A DNA stretch of 64,000 nucleotides from DASUBV01 sp963822485 (GTDB lineage Bacteria; Actinomycetota; Actinomycetes; Streptosporangiales; Streptosporangiaceae), in NCBI GenBank assembly GCA_963822485.1, contig CAWGHW010000031.1, positions 1,178,001 through 1,242,000 of the forward strand. Direction: 5' to 3'. Of the stretch, positions 1-11,877 are shown piece after piece. The stretch's first letter is position 1. The number at the start of each line of letters is the position of its first letter. The translations under genes were made by a program, and so were the position numbers. Under the pieces are notes generated by a model that saw nothing but the letters and a program-made list of their open reading frames with translations, did no database searches and was not told the origin of the DNA.

Positions 1-189
1 GCCCCCTACCTGCGGCCGGGCTCGGTCTGCGGCTGGATGGTGCTCAACGGCATCTACCTGCTCGACGCCGACCGGGCCGCCGAGTTCTCCTCGATGGCGC
101 GGCAGTTCGCCGCCGAGCACGGCACGCTGCGGGTGGAGATCACCGGCCCGTGGCCGCCCTACTCGTTCGTCGACCGGGACGACGTCTGA
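1..189 (+). CDS. GvpL/GvpF family gas vesicle protein, C-terminal end (partial)
   Basis: This is the last 62 codons of a gene that begins before the window, read in frame 1 to the TGA at 187-189. The tail has the pattern of the GvpL/GvpF family: a predicted beta strand reading GWMVLNGIYLLD, a helix, then LRVEITGPWPPYSFV, which is the conserved end of these gas-vesicle accessory proteins. GvpL/GvpF proteins are minor vesicle components or assembly factors needed for gas-filled protein vesicles in the cytoplasm. The rest of the gvp cluster presumably lies to the left. Family assignment is fairly secure, but F and L cannot be separated from this fragment. Confidence 0.8.
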   Translation, partial: APYLRPGSVCGWMVLNGIYLLDADRAAEFSSMARQFAAEHGTLRVEITGPWPPYSFVDRDDV

Positions 190-237
190 CCTGCGCGGCG
201 CCCGGGCGGGCGGCCGGGCGGGGCGAGCCGGGCGGCC

Positions 238-3273
<3,036 letters not shown>

Positions 3274-3456
3274 GACAGACTCCTCATGCCGTCCGGCGGC
3301 GTGGGGCGACGAGTACGTCACCGTGCGTTCTAGGACAGACCGATGCTCCCACGCTAGGCGATGGGGTAAAACTAGCCGGGAGAGCACAGGCTCGTGACCG
3401 CTAACGCGGCATCCGGTGGCCTCGGCGCCCTGAGTCGCTCCCCAGGAAGGCCTACC

Positions 3457-5785
3457 TTGACCGCAGCCAGTGGTGCTGAGTTCCTCCGGCTGAGCGCGCT
3501 CATCGCCCGGCAGCGGCGTGAGCTGGACCGGCTGGCGGCCCAGGCCGCCGCCCGTTCCGCGGTGGACCTGGCCCGCGGCGTGCTGATGGAGCGCCTGCAC
3601 TGCTCCGCCGCGCAGGCCCAGGAGCAGCTCGCTGGCCCTGTCCAGCGACTCGGGGACGAGCATTCTCGAGCTGGCGGCGCAGATCACCGGCGAGGTCATG
3701 CCGGCGGTGCTGGGGGAGGCGGCCGCGGCCGAGGCGGGCCTGCCCCGCGCCGCCGCGGCCAGGGTCGCACTGGCCAGTGCCGCCGCCGAGCTCGCTACGG
3801 ACCGGGCTGGCGTCGCCGCCGCCGTGCTGGAAGAGGCCCTGGCACCCGCCGGCGCCGCCGCCGTGGCCCTCTGGCTGACCGAGCCGGACGGCGGCCTGGA
3901 GCTGGCCGGTGAGGCCGGGTTCGGGGCCCGCGAGGCCAGCCGGTGGCGCAGGATTCATCCCGATATGGACGGGGTCGCGCAGCGGGCGGCCCGCGGCGGC
4001 CTGGACACCTGGTGGCCCGGCGGCCCGCCGCCGGGCGAGACCGAGCCCCTGATCGGCCCCTGGCCGGGCGGCGCACGGGCCGTGCTGCCGCTGCCCGCGC
4101 TGCCCGGCGCGGGCGCGGGCGCCGGCGTGGCGCTGGGCGCCATGGAGGTGTGCTGGTCCGAGCCGCTGGCCGAGTTCTCCCGCCCGCTGCGGCGCCAGCT
4201 GGTCACGCTGGCCGAGGTCTGCGCCCAGGCCCTGGGCACCCGGCTGGCCCACGGTCCGCTGGCCGCCGACGAGCGCGCGTCCTGGGCCCTCGGGCTGCTC
4301 GACAGCCTGCCGGGGTCGGCGCTGTTCGCGACGGCCATCCGGGACGACGCGGGCGCCGTGACCGACTTCAGCATCCGCTACCTCAGCACCGGGTTCCGCG
4401 ACCCCGCGGGCCGGCCGCCCGGCGAGCTGGCCGGGCGGCCGCTGCTGGAGGTCTATCCCGCCGCCGCGCTGCCCGGCGGCCTGTACGACCGCGCCGCGGC
4501 GGTCCTGGCCAGCGGGCAGCCGCAGAGCGTCCCCGGCGAGGTGATCACCGCCGCGGTCGGCGACGCGGTGGTGACGCCCGTCATGGACGTCCGGATCTCC
4601 CGGCTCTACCAGGGCGTGGTCATCGCCTGGCGGCGCGCCGACGAGGTCGAGCGGCTGACCACGCTGCTCGAGCAGGCCCAGCGGCTCGGCAAGATCGGCG
4701 GCTGGGAGGAGAACCTGGTCACCGGCGACGTGGTGTGGACCGAGCCGACCTTCGCCCTGTTCGGGCGGCGGCACGACGCCCCGGTCCCGGTGGCCGAGCT
4801 GGCGGCGCACGTCCCGGCCGACGACGTGCCCGCCGTGGCCGGCTTCCGCGACGCGCTGCTGCACGAGAAGCGGGAGACCGCCGCCGCGTTCCGCATCATC
4901 CGCGCCGACGACCAGAGCGTGCGCCAGATCCGCGCCTTTGCCGAGCCCGTGACCGACCCGGCCGGCACCCTGGTCGCGGTGCGCGGCGCCTACCAGGACG
5001 TGTCGGCCGACTACCACACCCAGGTCGCCTTCGCCGCGACCAGGGACCGGCTCGCCGACACCGAGGAGCGCGCCGAGGAGGACCGCCGGCTGGCCCTGCG
5101 GCTGCAGCGCGCCATCACCCCGCGGTCGGCCCGGCCCGTGGAGACCCCCGGCCTGGACGTCGCGGCCCGGTACCGCCCCGCCGGGCAGGGCAACCTGGTC
5201 AGCGGCGACTGGTACGACACCGTGGCGCTGCCCACCGGCAAGGTCCTGCTGGTCGTCGGGGACATCGCCGGGCACGGCATCGACGCCGTCACCGGGATGG
5301 TCGCCCTGCGCAACTGCCTGCGCGGCCTGGCCATTACCGGCGCGGGCCCCGCGACGCTGCTGAGCTGGCTGAACCGCATCGCCTGTTACCTCACCGAGGG
5401 CATCATCGGCACGGCCGTCTGCGGGCTGTTCGAGCCCGCCGACCGGACCCTGCACTGGGCCAGGGCCGGCCACCTGCCGCCCATCCTGGTCAGGGACGGC
5501 GTGCCGCGGCACCTGGACCTGCCGCAGGGCGTGCTGCTGGGGGCCGACCCGGACGCCGACTACGAGGAGGCGACCACGGCCCTGCGCCCCGGTGACACGC
5601 TGGCGCTGTTCACCGACGGCCTGGTCGAGCGGCGCGACGAGTCCATCGACGACTCCCTGACCTCGCTGCTGGCCTTCGCCGCCGACCCCGCCGGGGACAT
5701 CGCCAGCTTCGCCGACCACCTGCTCGGCCACGCGCGCTCCGACACCAGCGACGACGCCTGCCTGGTCGCCGTCCGCGTCCGCTGA
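3457..5785 (+). CDS. ANTAR-GAF-PAS-SpoIIE phosphatase (one +1 frameshift near 3631)
   Basis: TTG at 3457 is preferred as start because AGGAAGG lies at 3444-3450; a GTG at 3394 in the same frame is the alternative. Frame 1 encodes an ANTAR-like helix bundle (SAVDLARGVLMERL). One surplus base at about 3631 shifts it; removing it restores QEQLLALSSDSGTSILELAA, and frame 2 then runs to the TGA at 5783. After ANTAR come a GAF-like domain, two PAS-like domains (the second with GGWEENLVTGDVVW) and a PP2C/SpoIIE phosphatase. Metal-binding Asp residues are seen in SGDWYD, VVGDIAGHG, LFTDGLVERR and DDACLV. Such proteins dephosphorylate anti-sigma antagonists, linking sensing to alternative sigma factors. 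ANTAR domains usually bind RNA hairpins, so this may couple two output types. Confidence 0.82.
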
Positions 5786-6076
5786 CCGAGCCGCCTTTCC
5801 CACATCCGGGCCCTGAACCGGGCCGGCCACCTGCGCGCCGCGATCGCGTTCGACACCAGTTATGCCCACGGCAACTCGAACTGGGCTTTCACCCAGTACG
5901 ACAATGCCCTGCTCGCGGTCATCGCGATTAACCAGCACGCCTTTAACGCGGCCATCACCGCCGGCCAGCACGGCGTGCATGGCTGGACCGGCCTGATCCC
6001 GGCCGCGGCCGTCATGGTGATCCTCGCCCTGCTGGTCGTCGGCGTCCTGCCCCGCCTGGCCGAGTACCGCGAGTAG
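5786..6076 (+). pseudogene. C-terminal remnant of a multi-pass membrane protein
   Basis: The frame directly after the phosphatase stop stays open for 96 codons to the TAG at 6074-6076 but has no plausible start. It encodes an extracytoplasmic segment (LRAAIAFDTSYAHGNSNWAF, then TQYDNALLAVIAINQHAF) followed by one hydrophobic helix and a basic end, PRLAEYRE. This matches from memory the end of a family of actinobacterial membrane proteins of about 400-450 aa with large periplasmic helical loops, of which only the last part remains. Codons such as TTT, ATT, AGT and TAT are more frequent here than next door. Likely a deletion remnant; the function of the intact family is not known to me. Confidence 0.55.
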
Positions 6077-6189
6077 GCCTGCCCGCGCCCCCGCCCTTAC
6101 CCGTGTTTCGACCCGGCCGGAATGTCATCCACCATGATCGCGACCGATTTTCCGCGGAATTCTGTGGCAGATCGGTCGTGATCATTCGC

Positions 6190-7174
6190 CTATTCGTGCG
6201 CCGGGCGGGTGGCGACGGCGCGGGCGGTGAGGAGCTCGTAGGCGACGTGGGCGGCGGCGATGCCGGTGATCTGGGCGTGGTCGTAGGCCGGGGCCACCTC
6301 GACCACGTCCGCGCCGACCAGGTTCAGCCGGGCGAACGAGCGCAGCGTGGCCAGCAGCTCGCGGCTCGACAGGCCCCCCGCCTCGGGGGTGCCGGTGCCC
6401 GGCGCGTGCGCCGGGTCGAGCACGTCGATGTCCACCGAGACGTAGACCGGGCGGTCGCCGACCCGGTCGCGGATGCGCTCGACCATGCCCGGCCACGCCC
6501 AGGTGCTCGACCTCGGGCGCGGACACGATCTGGAAGCCCAGCTCGGTGTCCTGGGTGAGGTCGGCGGCGCTGTACAGCGGGCCGCGAATGCCCAGGTGCA
6601 GGCAGCCGGACTGGTCCAGCAGGCCCTCCTCGGCGGCCCGGCGGAACGGGGTCCCGTGCGTGTACGCGGCACCGAAGTAGGTGTCCCAGGTGTCCAGGTG
6701 GGCATCGAAGTGGACCACGGCGACCGGGCCGTGCCGCGCGGCCTGGGCCCGCAGCATGGGCAGCGCGATGGTGTGGTCGCCGCCGAGGGTGAGCACGAAC
6801 GGCGACCGCTCGAGCAGGTCCCTGGCCCCGTGCTCGATGGCGGTGATGGCCTCGTCGATGCTGAACGGGTTGACCGCCAGGTCCCCGGCGTCGGCCACCT
6901 GGAGGTCGGCGAACGGGGAGGCGGCCAGGGCCGGGTTGTAGGGCCGCAGCAGCCGCGAGGACTCGCGGATGTGCGAGGGACCGAACCGGGCGCCGGGGCG
7001 GTAGCTGACGCCGCTGTCGAAGGGCACGCCGAGCACGGCGGCGTCCAGGCGGCTGACCTCGGCGGCGCGCGGCAGGCGGGCGAAGGTGGCCTCGCCCGCG
7101 TACCGCGGTATCACGGTGGCGTCGACCTGTCCGACGACGTCGCCCACTACAACCCGGGGTACGGGTTCGGTCAC
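6190..7174 (-). CDS. Agmatinase/arginase-family ureohydrolase (one extra base near 6487)
   Basis: GTG start at 7174 overlaps the stop of the upstream permease (GTGA), with GGGAGAG as ribosome site. The protein is about 327 aa. Metal-ligand motifs of the binuclear Mn ureohydrolase family are present: GGDHTIALP, HFDAHLDTWD and SVDIDVLDPAHAPGTGTPE. Between EVEHLGVAG and MVERIRDRVG one surplus base at about 6487 breaks the frame; both halves align to the family without loss. Enzymes of this group release urea from agmatine, guanidinobutyrate, guanidinopropionate or related compounds, and the sequence alone does not fix the substrate. Coupling to an NCS1 permease suggests uptake and hydrolysis of a guanidino or related nitrogen compound. 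Confidence 0.85.
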
Positions 7175-8670
7175 AGTTGCTCTCCCGCGGCCACGTCGAT
7201 CACCCGCAGTTCGCGCTCGCTGGCCTCGATGGCGGACTGCTCGGCGGCCACGTCCAGCGACCGCGACAGCAGCAGGTATACCAGGCCGGACACGGCCAGG
7301 CCGATGAGCCAGGAGTAGTCCACGCCGTTGGTGACGTGGCCGGGGAACCAGCCGGTGTAGGTGAAGCCGCCGATGGAGGGCAGCACCATGAACGGGATCT
7401 CGGCGGCGAAGCCGGCGAAGTAGGCGGTCAGGCCGCGCCAGCCCCAGGCGCCGTAGACGCCGTCGGGGCGGAAGATGTCGGTGATGGCGTAGTGCCCGTG
7501 CCGGACGAAGAAGAAGTCGACCAGGTTGAGCGCCGTCCACGGGACGAGCAGGTACAGCATCAGGGTCAGCGAGTTGAGCACCGCGGACACGGCGCTGGTG
7601 GAGATGCCGGCCCCGATGGCGTACCACAGGATGGCCAGGCCGACGATGGTCAGCACCCGCCAGGCCCGGCTGGTCGTGATCTTGCGGAACGAGTCGATCC
7701 CGGTCAGCACGGTGAGCATGCCGCCGTAGGCGTTCATGCCCATGGTGGCCAGCAGGGCGGTGGCCGACAGGACGGCGGTGATCGAGCCGAGCGGGGCGGC
7801 CACCTTGTCCCCGGCGACCTGGAGCCCGACCAGGCCGTCGGTGGCGCCCAGCCGGGTGGCCAGCCACGCGCCCATCGCGATCAGCCAGACGGCCGAGCCG
7901 GAGGCGCCGAAGAACACGGCGGTGATGATGCCGCGCGGCGAGGTGTCCCGCGGCATGTACCGCGAGTAGTCCGAGACGTAGGGCGCGTAGGTGATGTTGT
8001 ACGCGGCCGCGACCGAGAACTGGGCCATGAACGCGGCGAACACGAAACTGCCCGGGTGGTGCGGCGCGGTGCCCCCGGCGTGCCCGACCAGGATCGCGAC
8101 CGAGATGATCGCATAGCAGGGGAGCGAGATGACCAGCAGGAAGCGGAACACCCGGTGCACCCAGTCGTAGCCGAAGATGGCCAGCAGCGCGGCCAGCACG
8201 GCGGTGACGATGGCCACCAGGCCGGCGTTCCAGCCGAAGGCGCCGTGCAGGCCGGTGCTCATCAGCACCTGGTCGGCCACGTTGAACGCCATGTAGGTGA
8301 ACAGCACGGCGAACAGGGCTACGACCACGCCGCGGTAGCCCAGCTGGGCCCGGGTCTGGATCATCTGGGGCAGCCCGAACACCGGGCCCTGGGTGGCGTG
8401 GAAGGCCATGAACAGGGTGCCGGCGCAGATGCCCAGCGTGCCGGCCAGGATCGAGTAACCCAGCGAGAGGCCCAGGGACGGGCCGACGAAGCCGATGGGG
8501 ATGGTGAAGTACTGGAAGTTGCCGAGGAACCACAGCATGGACTGCTGCCAGGTCTTGCCGTGTCGTTCCGGATCGGGAATCCAGTCGATGGAGTGCACCT
8601 CGACCTGGCCGAGCAGGCCGCCGCCCTCAGTCGTCTCGATCGCCGTGCCGGTCCCAGACTGTGCAGCCAT
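7171..8670 (-). CDS. NCS1-family cytosine/purine/allantoin-type permease
   Basis: Protein of 499 aa starting at ATG 8670, with GGGAGA close upstream. It is almost wholly hydrophobic with about 12 membrane helices. The N-terminal region HSIDWIPDPERHGKTWQQ, followed by a helix reading FLGNFQYFTIPIGFVGPSLG, is typical of NCS1 nucleobase:cation symporters, as are the internal Gly-rich helices and ITYAPYVSDYSRYMP. Known substrates of the family include cytosine, purines, allantoin, hydantoins and thiamine. Translational coupling to the downstream ureohydrolase indicates that the imported molecule is probably a substrate, or a precursor of one, for that enzyme. It is divergent from an XRE-cupin gene that likely controls it. 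Confidence 0.88.
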   Translation of the reverse strand: MAAQSGTGTAIETTEGGGLLGQVEVHSIDWIPDPERHGKTWQQSMLWFLGNFQYFTIPIGFVGPSLGLSLGYSILAGTLGICAGTLFMAFHATQGPVFGLPQMIQTRAQLGYRGVVVALFAVLFTYMAFNVADQVLMSTGLHGAFGWNAGLVAIVTAVLAALLAIFGYDWVHRVFRFLLVISLPCYAIISVAILVGHAGGTAPHHPGSFVFAAFMAQFSVAAAYNITYAPYVSDYSRYMPRDTSPRGIITAVFFGASGSAVWLIAMGAWLATRLGATDGLVGLQVAGDKVAAPLGSITAVLSATALLATMGMNAYGGMLTVLTGIDSFRKITTSRAWRVLTIVGLAILWYAIGAGISTSAVSAVLNSLTLMLYLLVPWTALNLVDFFFVRHGHYAITDIFRPDGVYGAWGWRGLTAYFAGFAAEIPFMVLPSIGGFTYTGWFPGHVTNGVDYSWLIGLAVSGLVYLLLSRSLDVAAEQSAIEASERELRVIDVAAGEQL

Positions 8671-8723
8671 GTCGTCTCCCGGGGTCAGCGGAGTCACGGC
8701 AATGATCACCACATGTTTCCTGG

Positions 8724-8762
8724 CTGTCAACCCTTGTTTCATGACAGTTCTGGGCATGTCAT
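8724..8762. promoter_or_regulatory. Cluster of three TGTCA/TGACA half-sites between NCS1 permease and XRE-cupin gene
   Basis: CTGTCA at 8724-8729 pairs with TGACAG at 8742-8747, and ATGACA at 8741-8746 pairs with TGTCAT at 8757-8762. Thus three inverted TGTCA-type half-sites sit 15-17 bp apart in the 130-bp divergent region. The arrangement fits an operator for the adjacent HTH regulator controlling both directions. This is a reading of the bases only; binding is inferred. Confidence 0.5.
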
Positions 8763-8800
8763 AGAGTCCGAGGCGGGATTCGGCGGGCGGAGGAGGACCG

Positions 8801-9409
8801 GTGCCCGGGGCCAGTAACGGCGGTCACCAGCCAGCGGCGATCGGGGCCCAGCTGCGCGCGGCGCGGCTGGCGGCCCGCAAGAGCATGGCCGAGGTGGCCG
8901 AGCAGAGCGGGCTGACCAAGGGATTCGTGTCCAAGCTGGAGCGCGACCTGGCCAACGTGTCGGTGGCCTCGCTGATCCGGCTGTGCGACACGCTGGAGAT
9001 CTCGGTCGGCTCCCTGTTCCAGGCCAGCCGGGGCGAGGTGGTCCGGCGCGGCGCCTACCCGCCGATCAACTTCGGCGGCAGCAGGATGCGCGAGTACCTG
9101 CTGACGCCGTCCGGCGAGAAGCGGGTGCAGGCCCTGCTCAGCGACATCGAGCCGGGCGGCGGCAGCGGCGAGGAGGCGTACTCGCTGCCGGCCGACGTGG
9201 AGTTCGTGTTCGTGCTGGCCGGGCAGCTGCACCTGGTGGTGGCCGGGGAGCCGGTCACGCTGGAGGAGGGCGACGCCTACACGTTCCCGGCCAGCACGGA
9301 GCACACGTTCCGGGTGCTGCCGGAGGCCGGCCCGGCCCGGGTGCTGTGGGTGTTCTCGCCGGCGCTGCCCGACACGGGCCTGCCGCGGGCGCTGCGCGAG
9401 CCCGACTAA
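8801..9409 (+). CDS. XRE-family regulator with C-terminal cupin domain
   Basis: GTG start at 8801 follows GGAGGA at about 8 nt. Protein of 202 aa. Residues about 15-70 form an XRE helix-turn-helix (QLRAARLAARKSMAEVAEQS, then GLTKGFVSKLERDLANVS). Residues about 110-190 form a cupin barrel with a small-molecule pocket (YSLPADVEFVFVLAGQLHLV, EEGDAYTFPASTEHTFRVL). Regulators of this build often control catabolism of amines, amino acids or polyamines and sense the compound in the cupin. It is divergent from the permease-ureohydrolase pair, and a broken amino-acid permease follows on the same strand, so it likely governs this nitrogen-compound island. Confidence 0.9.
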   Translation: MPGASNGGHQPAAIGAQLRAARLAARKSMAEVAEQSGLTKGFVSKLERDLANVSVASLIRLCDTLEISVGSLFQASRGEVVRRGAYPPINFGGSRMREYLLTPSGEKRVQALLSDIEPGGGSGEEAYSLPADVEFVFVLAGQLHLVVAGEPVTLEEGDAYTFPASTEHTFRVLPEAGPARVLWVFSPALPDTGLPRALREPD

Positions 9410-9444
9410 CGCCCTGGTCTGCACGACCCTAGATCAACTGGTTC

Positions 9445-9490
9445 TTGACGGTATCTCCTCAACGTCCTTATGGTCTGCGCATAAGACCAT
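9445..9490 (+). promoter_or_regulatory. Sigma-70-like promoter overlapping an inverted repeat
   Basis: TTGACG at 9445-9450 and TATGGT at 9469-9474 are separated by 18 bp, a fair housekeeping-type promoter for the permease pseudogene. The -10 region lies in an inverted repeat, ATGGTCT at 9470-9476 and AGACCAT at 9484-9490 (7-bp arms, 7-bp gap), a possible operator. CTTATG/CATAAG forms a second, nested dyad. Confidence 0.45.
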
Positions 9491-9532
9491 TTTGGGGACG
9501 GCCGGCTAGCGGTCCCCGGCGCACAGGAAACT

Positions 9533-10875
9533 GTGGAGGCTGAGGATGACAGCCACCGGCAGCGACGCGTCTCGCAGCGACGCATCCGCGCGGACCTCCG
9601 CTCGGGCAGCCTGAACATGGGCCGCCTGATCTTCATCGGCCTGGCCTACTTCTCCCTGGTCCCGGCCCTCTACCTGAACATGGGCTTCATGGAGACCGAC
9701 GCGGGCGGTCCCATCATGCCGTTCATGTTCATCGTGATCACCCTGGCGGTGATCGCGACGGCGGTGAGCTTCGCGGTGATGAGCGGCCGCGGCCTCGGCC
9801 GGCAGCAGCTACACCTGGGTCTGGGAATGGACCTCGCCCACCCTCGGCCTGTGGCTGGGCTGGATCATGATCACGACGTACTTGGTGGTGTCGGCGCTGT
9901 ACCCGCTGTCATCGTCATCGGCGTCATGAACGACTCCAACATCGAGCTGTCCTCGGCCATCATCGGCACGCTGATGATCCTGGAGACAGCGTTCGTGGCC
10001 GTACTGGCGGTGATCATCGTGGCCCGCGGCGGGGCGCTGGGACACTTGAGCAGCGAGCCGTTCGACCGCAGCCGCGGCCACGGCAGGCTTCTCCGGGATC
10101 TAGCTCGGCATCATGTTCGCGTTCCTGTCCATCGCCGGGGTGGACAGCATCGCGCCGGTGGCCGAGGAGTCGCACACGCCGCGGCGGCTGATCCCGCTGG
10201 CCACCATGGCGATGACGCTGCTGGCCGGGGCGTTCTGGACGCTGAGCTCGTACAGCTTCGCGATCGCGCGTGCCGGTCTGGGAGGTGGCCCACTACGTGC
10301 AGCCAGGGCCAGATCACGCCGATGCCTGCCCATCGCCCAGCACTACATCGGCGGGTTCGCGGTCCTGGTCGCGATCGCCGGCTTCACCGCCACGATCGCC
10401 AGCTTCGGCGCCCGGCCTGTACGCGGCCAGCCGGCGCGTAGCGGTGTCACGGGAGGGCTTCGCGCCGAAGTTCTTCGCCAGCTGCATCGCCGGTTCTCCA
10501 CGCCGTGGCGGGCCGAGGTGGCGGCGCTGGTCTTCTCGCTGGTTGCGCTGCTGCTCTTGTCCTGGTGGCAGGGCGGCATCGGCGAGCGCGTACGCCTACG
10601 TGGGCGAGGTGTTCGTGTGCTTCGTGCTGGTGCCTACATCTACGCCAAGCGTGGCGAACATCTTCTACCACCTGCGGGTGGTGCGGCGATGAGTTCAACA
10701 TCTGGCTGAACCTGGTCATCCCGGTCGTCGGGATCGGCATCGACGCCTACATCCTCTACAAGTCGTTCTTCGTGTCACGAGACTGGGACTGCCGTTCAAG
10801 ACCGGCAGCAGCATCGTCTGGTTCTCGCTGGCCTGGGCGGCCATCGGGGTGATCTGGGCGGTGCGCTGGGCATGA
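9533..10875 (+). pseudogene. APC-family amino acid permease, broken by multiple frameshifts
   Basis: Segments of an APC-superfamily amino acid/polyamine permease occur in order but in changing frames: a helix with GRLIFIGLAYFSLVPALYLN; then SSYTWVWEWTSPTLGLWLGW after a shift near 9805; VIVIGVMNDSNIELSSAIIG after one near 9910; MFAFLSIAGVDSIAPVAEES after one near 10100; QHYIGGFAVLVAIAGFTATI after one near 10280-10330; GLYAASRRVAVSREGFAPKF after one near 10415; and C-terminal helices to TGA 10873-10875. At least six lesions and an in-frame TAG near 10100 make this much worse than any other gene here. It may be a true pseudogene, or a locally poor stretch of assembly. Starts could be GTG 9533 or ATG 9546 (GGAGG upstream). 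Confidence 0.75.
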
Positions 10876-10921
10876 AGCGGCCGCTGGCCACGCTCACGCT
10901 GACCGAGCAGGAGGGCACGGC

Positions 10922-11821
10922 ATGGACGGCGCGATGACGGAGGGCTACGTCGAGGTCCCCGGCGGCCGGGTCTGGTACGCGATCGCCGGCGCCGGCGCGC
11001 CGGGGATCCCGCTGCTGTGCCTGCACGGCGGCCCCGGCATCCCGCACGACTACCTGGAGCCGCTGGCTGACCTGGCCGACGAGCGGCCGGTGATCTTCTA
11101 CGACCAGCTCGGCTGCGGCAAGTCCGCGGGCCCGGACGACCCGGCGCTGTGGACCATGGACCGGGCGGTGCAGGAGGTGGCCGCGGTACGCGCCGGCCTG
11201 TCGCTGGACCGGATGCACCTGTTCGGCAACTCCTGGGGCGGCTGGCTGGCCATGGAGTACCTGCTGCGCGACCCGGAGCCGCCGTGCAGCGTGATCATCT
11301 CCAGCGCGACGGCCAGCGTCGAGGAGTGGATCGAGGACGCGGCCCAGCTCCGGTCCGAGCTGCCCGCCGAACAGCGGGCCGTGCTGGACGGGCACGAGCA
11401 GGGCGGCTGGCTGGGCTGCCCGGAGTACGTGGCCGTGATCGCCGCCTACTACCAGCGGCACGTCTGCCGGGCCTAGCCCTGGCCGGCCTGCGTGGAGCAG
11501 GCCTTCGCCGGCATGAACGCCACCATCTACGAGGCCATGTGGGGGGTCAGCGAGTTCGGCCCGGTGACCGGGGTGCTGCGGGACTTCGATGTCCGCGGGA
11601 GGCTGGGCCAGATCGCGGTGCCGGCCCTGGTCACGGCGGGGCGCTACGACGAGGCCCGGCCGGACCGGATGCGGGCCGTGGCCGACGAGCTCCAGCACGC
11701 CGAGCTGGCCATCTTCGAGAACAGCTCGCACATGGCGTTCGTGGAGGAGCGGCCGGCGTACGTGGAGCGGGTCCGCGGCTTCCTGCGGCGGCCGGACGCG
11801 ACGCTGCCGGTCAGCGCCTGA
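10922..11821 (+). CDS. Proline-iminopeptidase-like alpha/beta hydrolase interrupted by an in-frame TAG
   Basis: ATG at 10922 follows GAGGAGGG-type sequence. The reading frame is continuous to TGA 11819 except for TAG at 11474-11476, which falls in the conserved region CRA-stop-PWPACVEQAF. Peptidase S33 features are present on both sides: HGGPG oxyanion motif, GNSWGG with the nucleophile Ser, Asp in GRYDEARP and His in SSHMAF. The full-length product would be 299 aa, normal for the family, which removes N-terminal proline or hydrolyses amides. Because the downstream half keeps its catalytic Asp and His intact, the stop is either very recent or an error. It sits in the same strand run as the broken permease, suggesting uptake and hydrolysis of a peptide or amide. 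Confidence 0.8.
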
Positions 11822-11877
11822 CCCGCCCCGGCGACCTGGCTCTGGCTCGCCGGGCCCGCAGACCGGAAGATAGCTCC

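Noticed and set aside
3500..5980. 826-codon minus-strand frame opposite the SpoIIE phosphatase
   Set aside because: Low-complexity Gly/Gln/Arg translation without motifs; the plus strand carries all PP2C metal-binding motifs.
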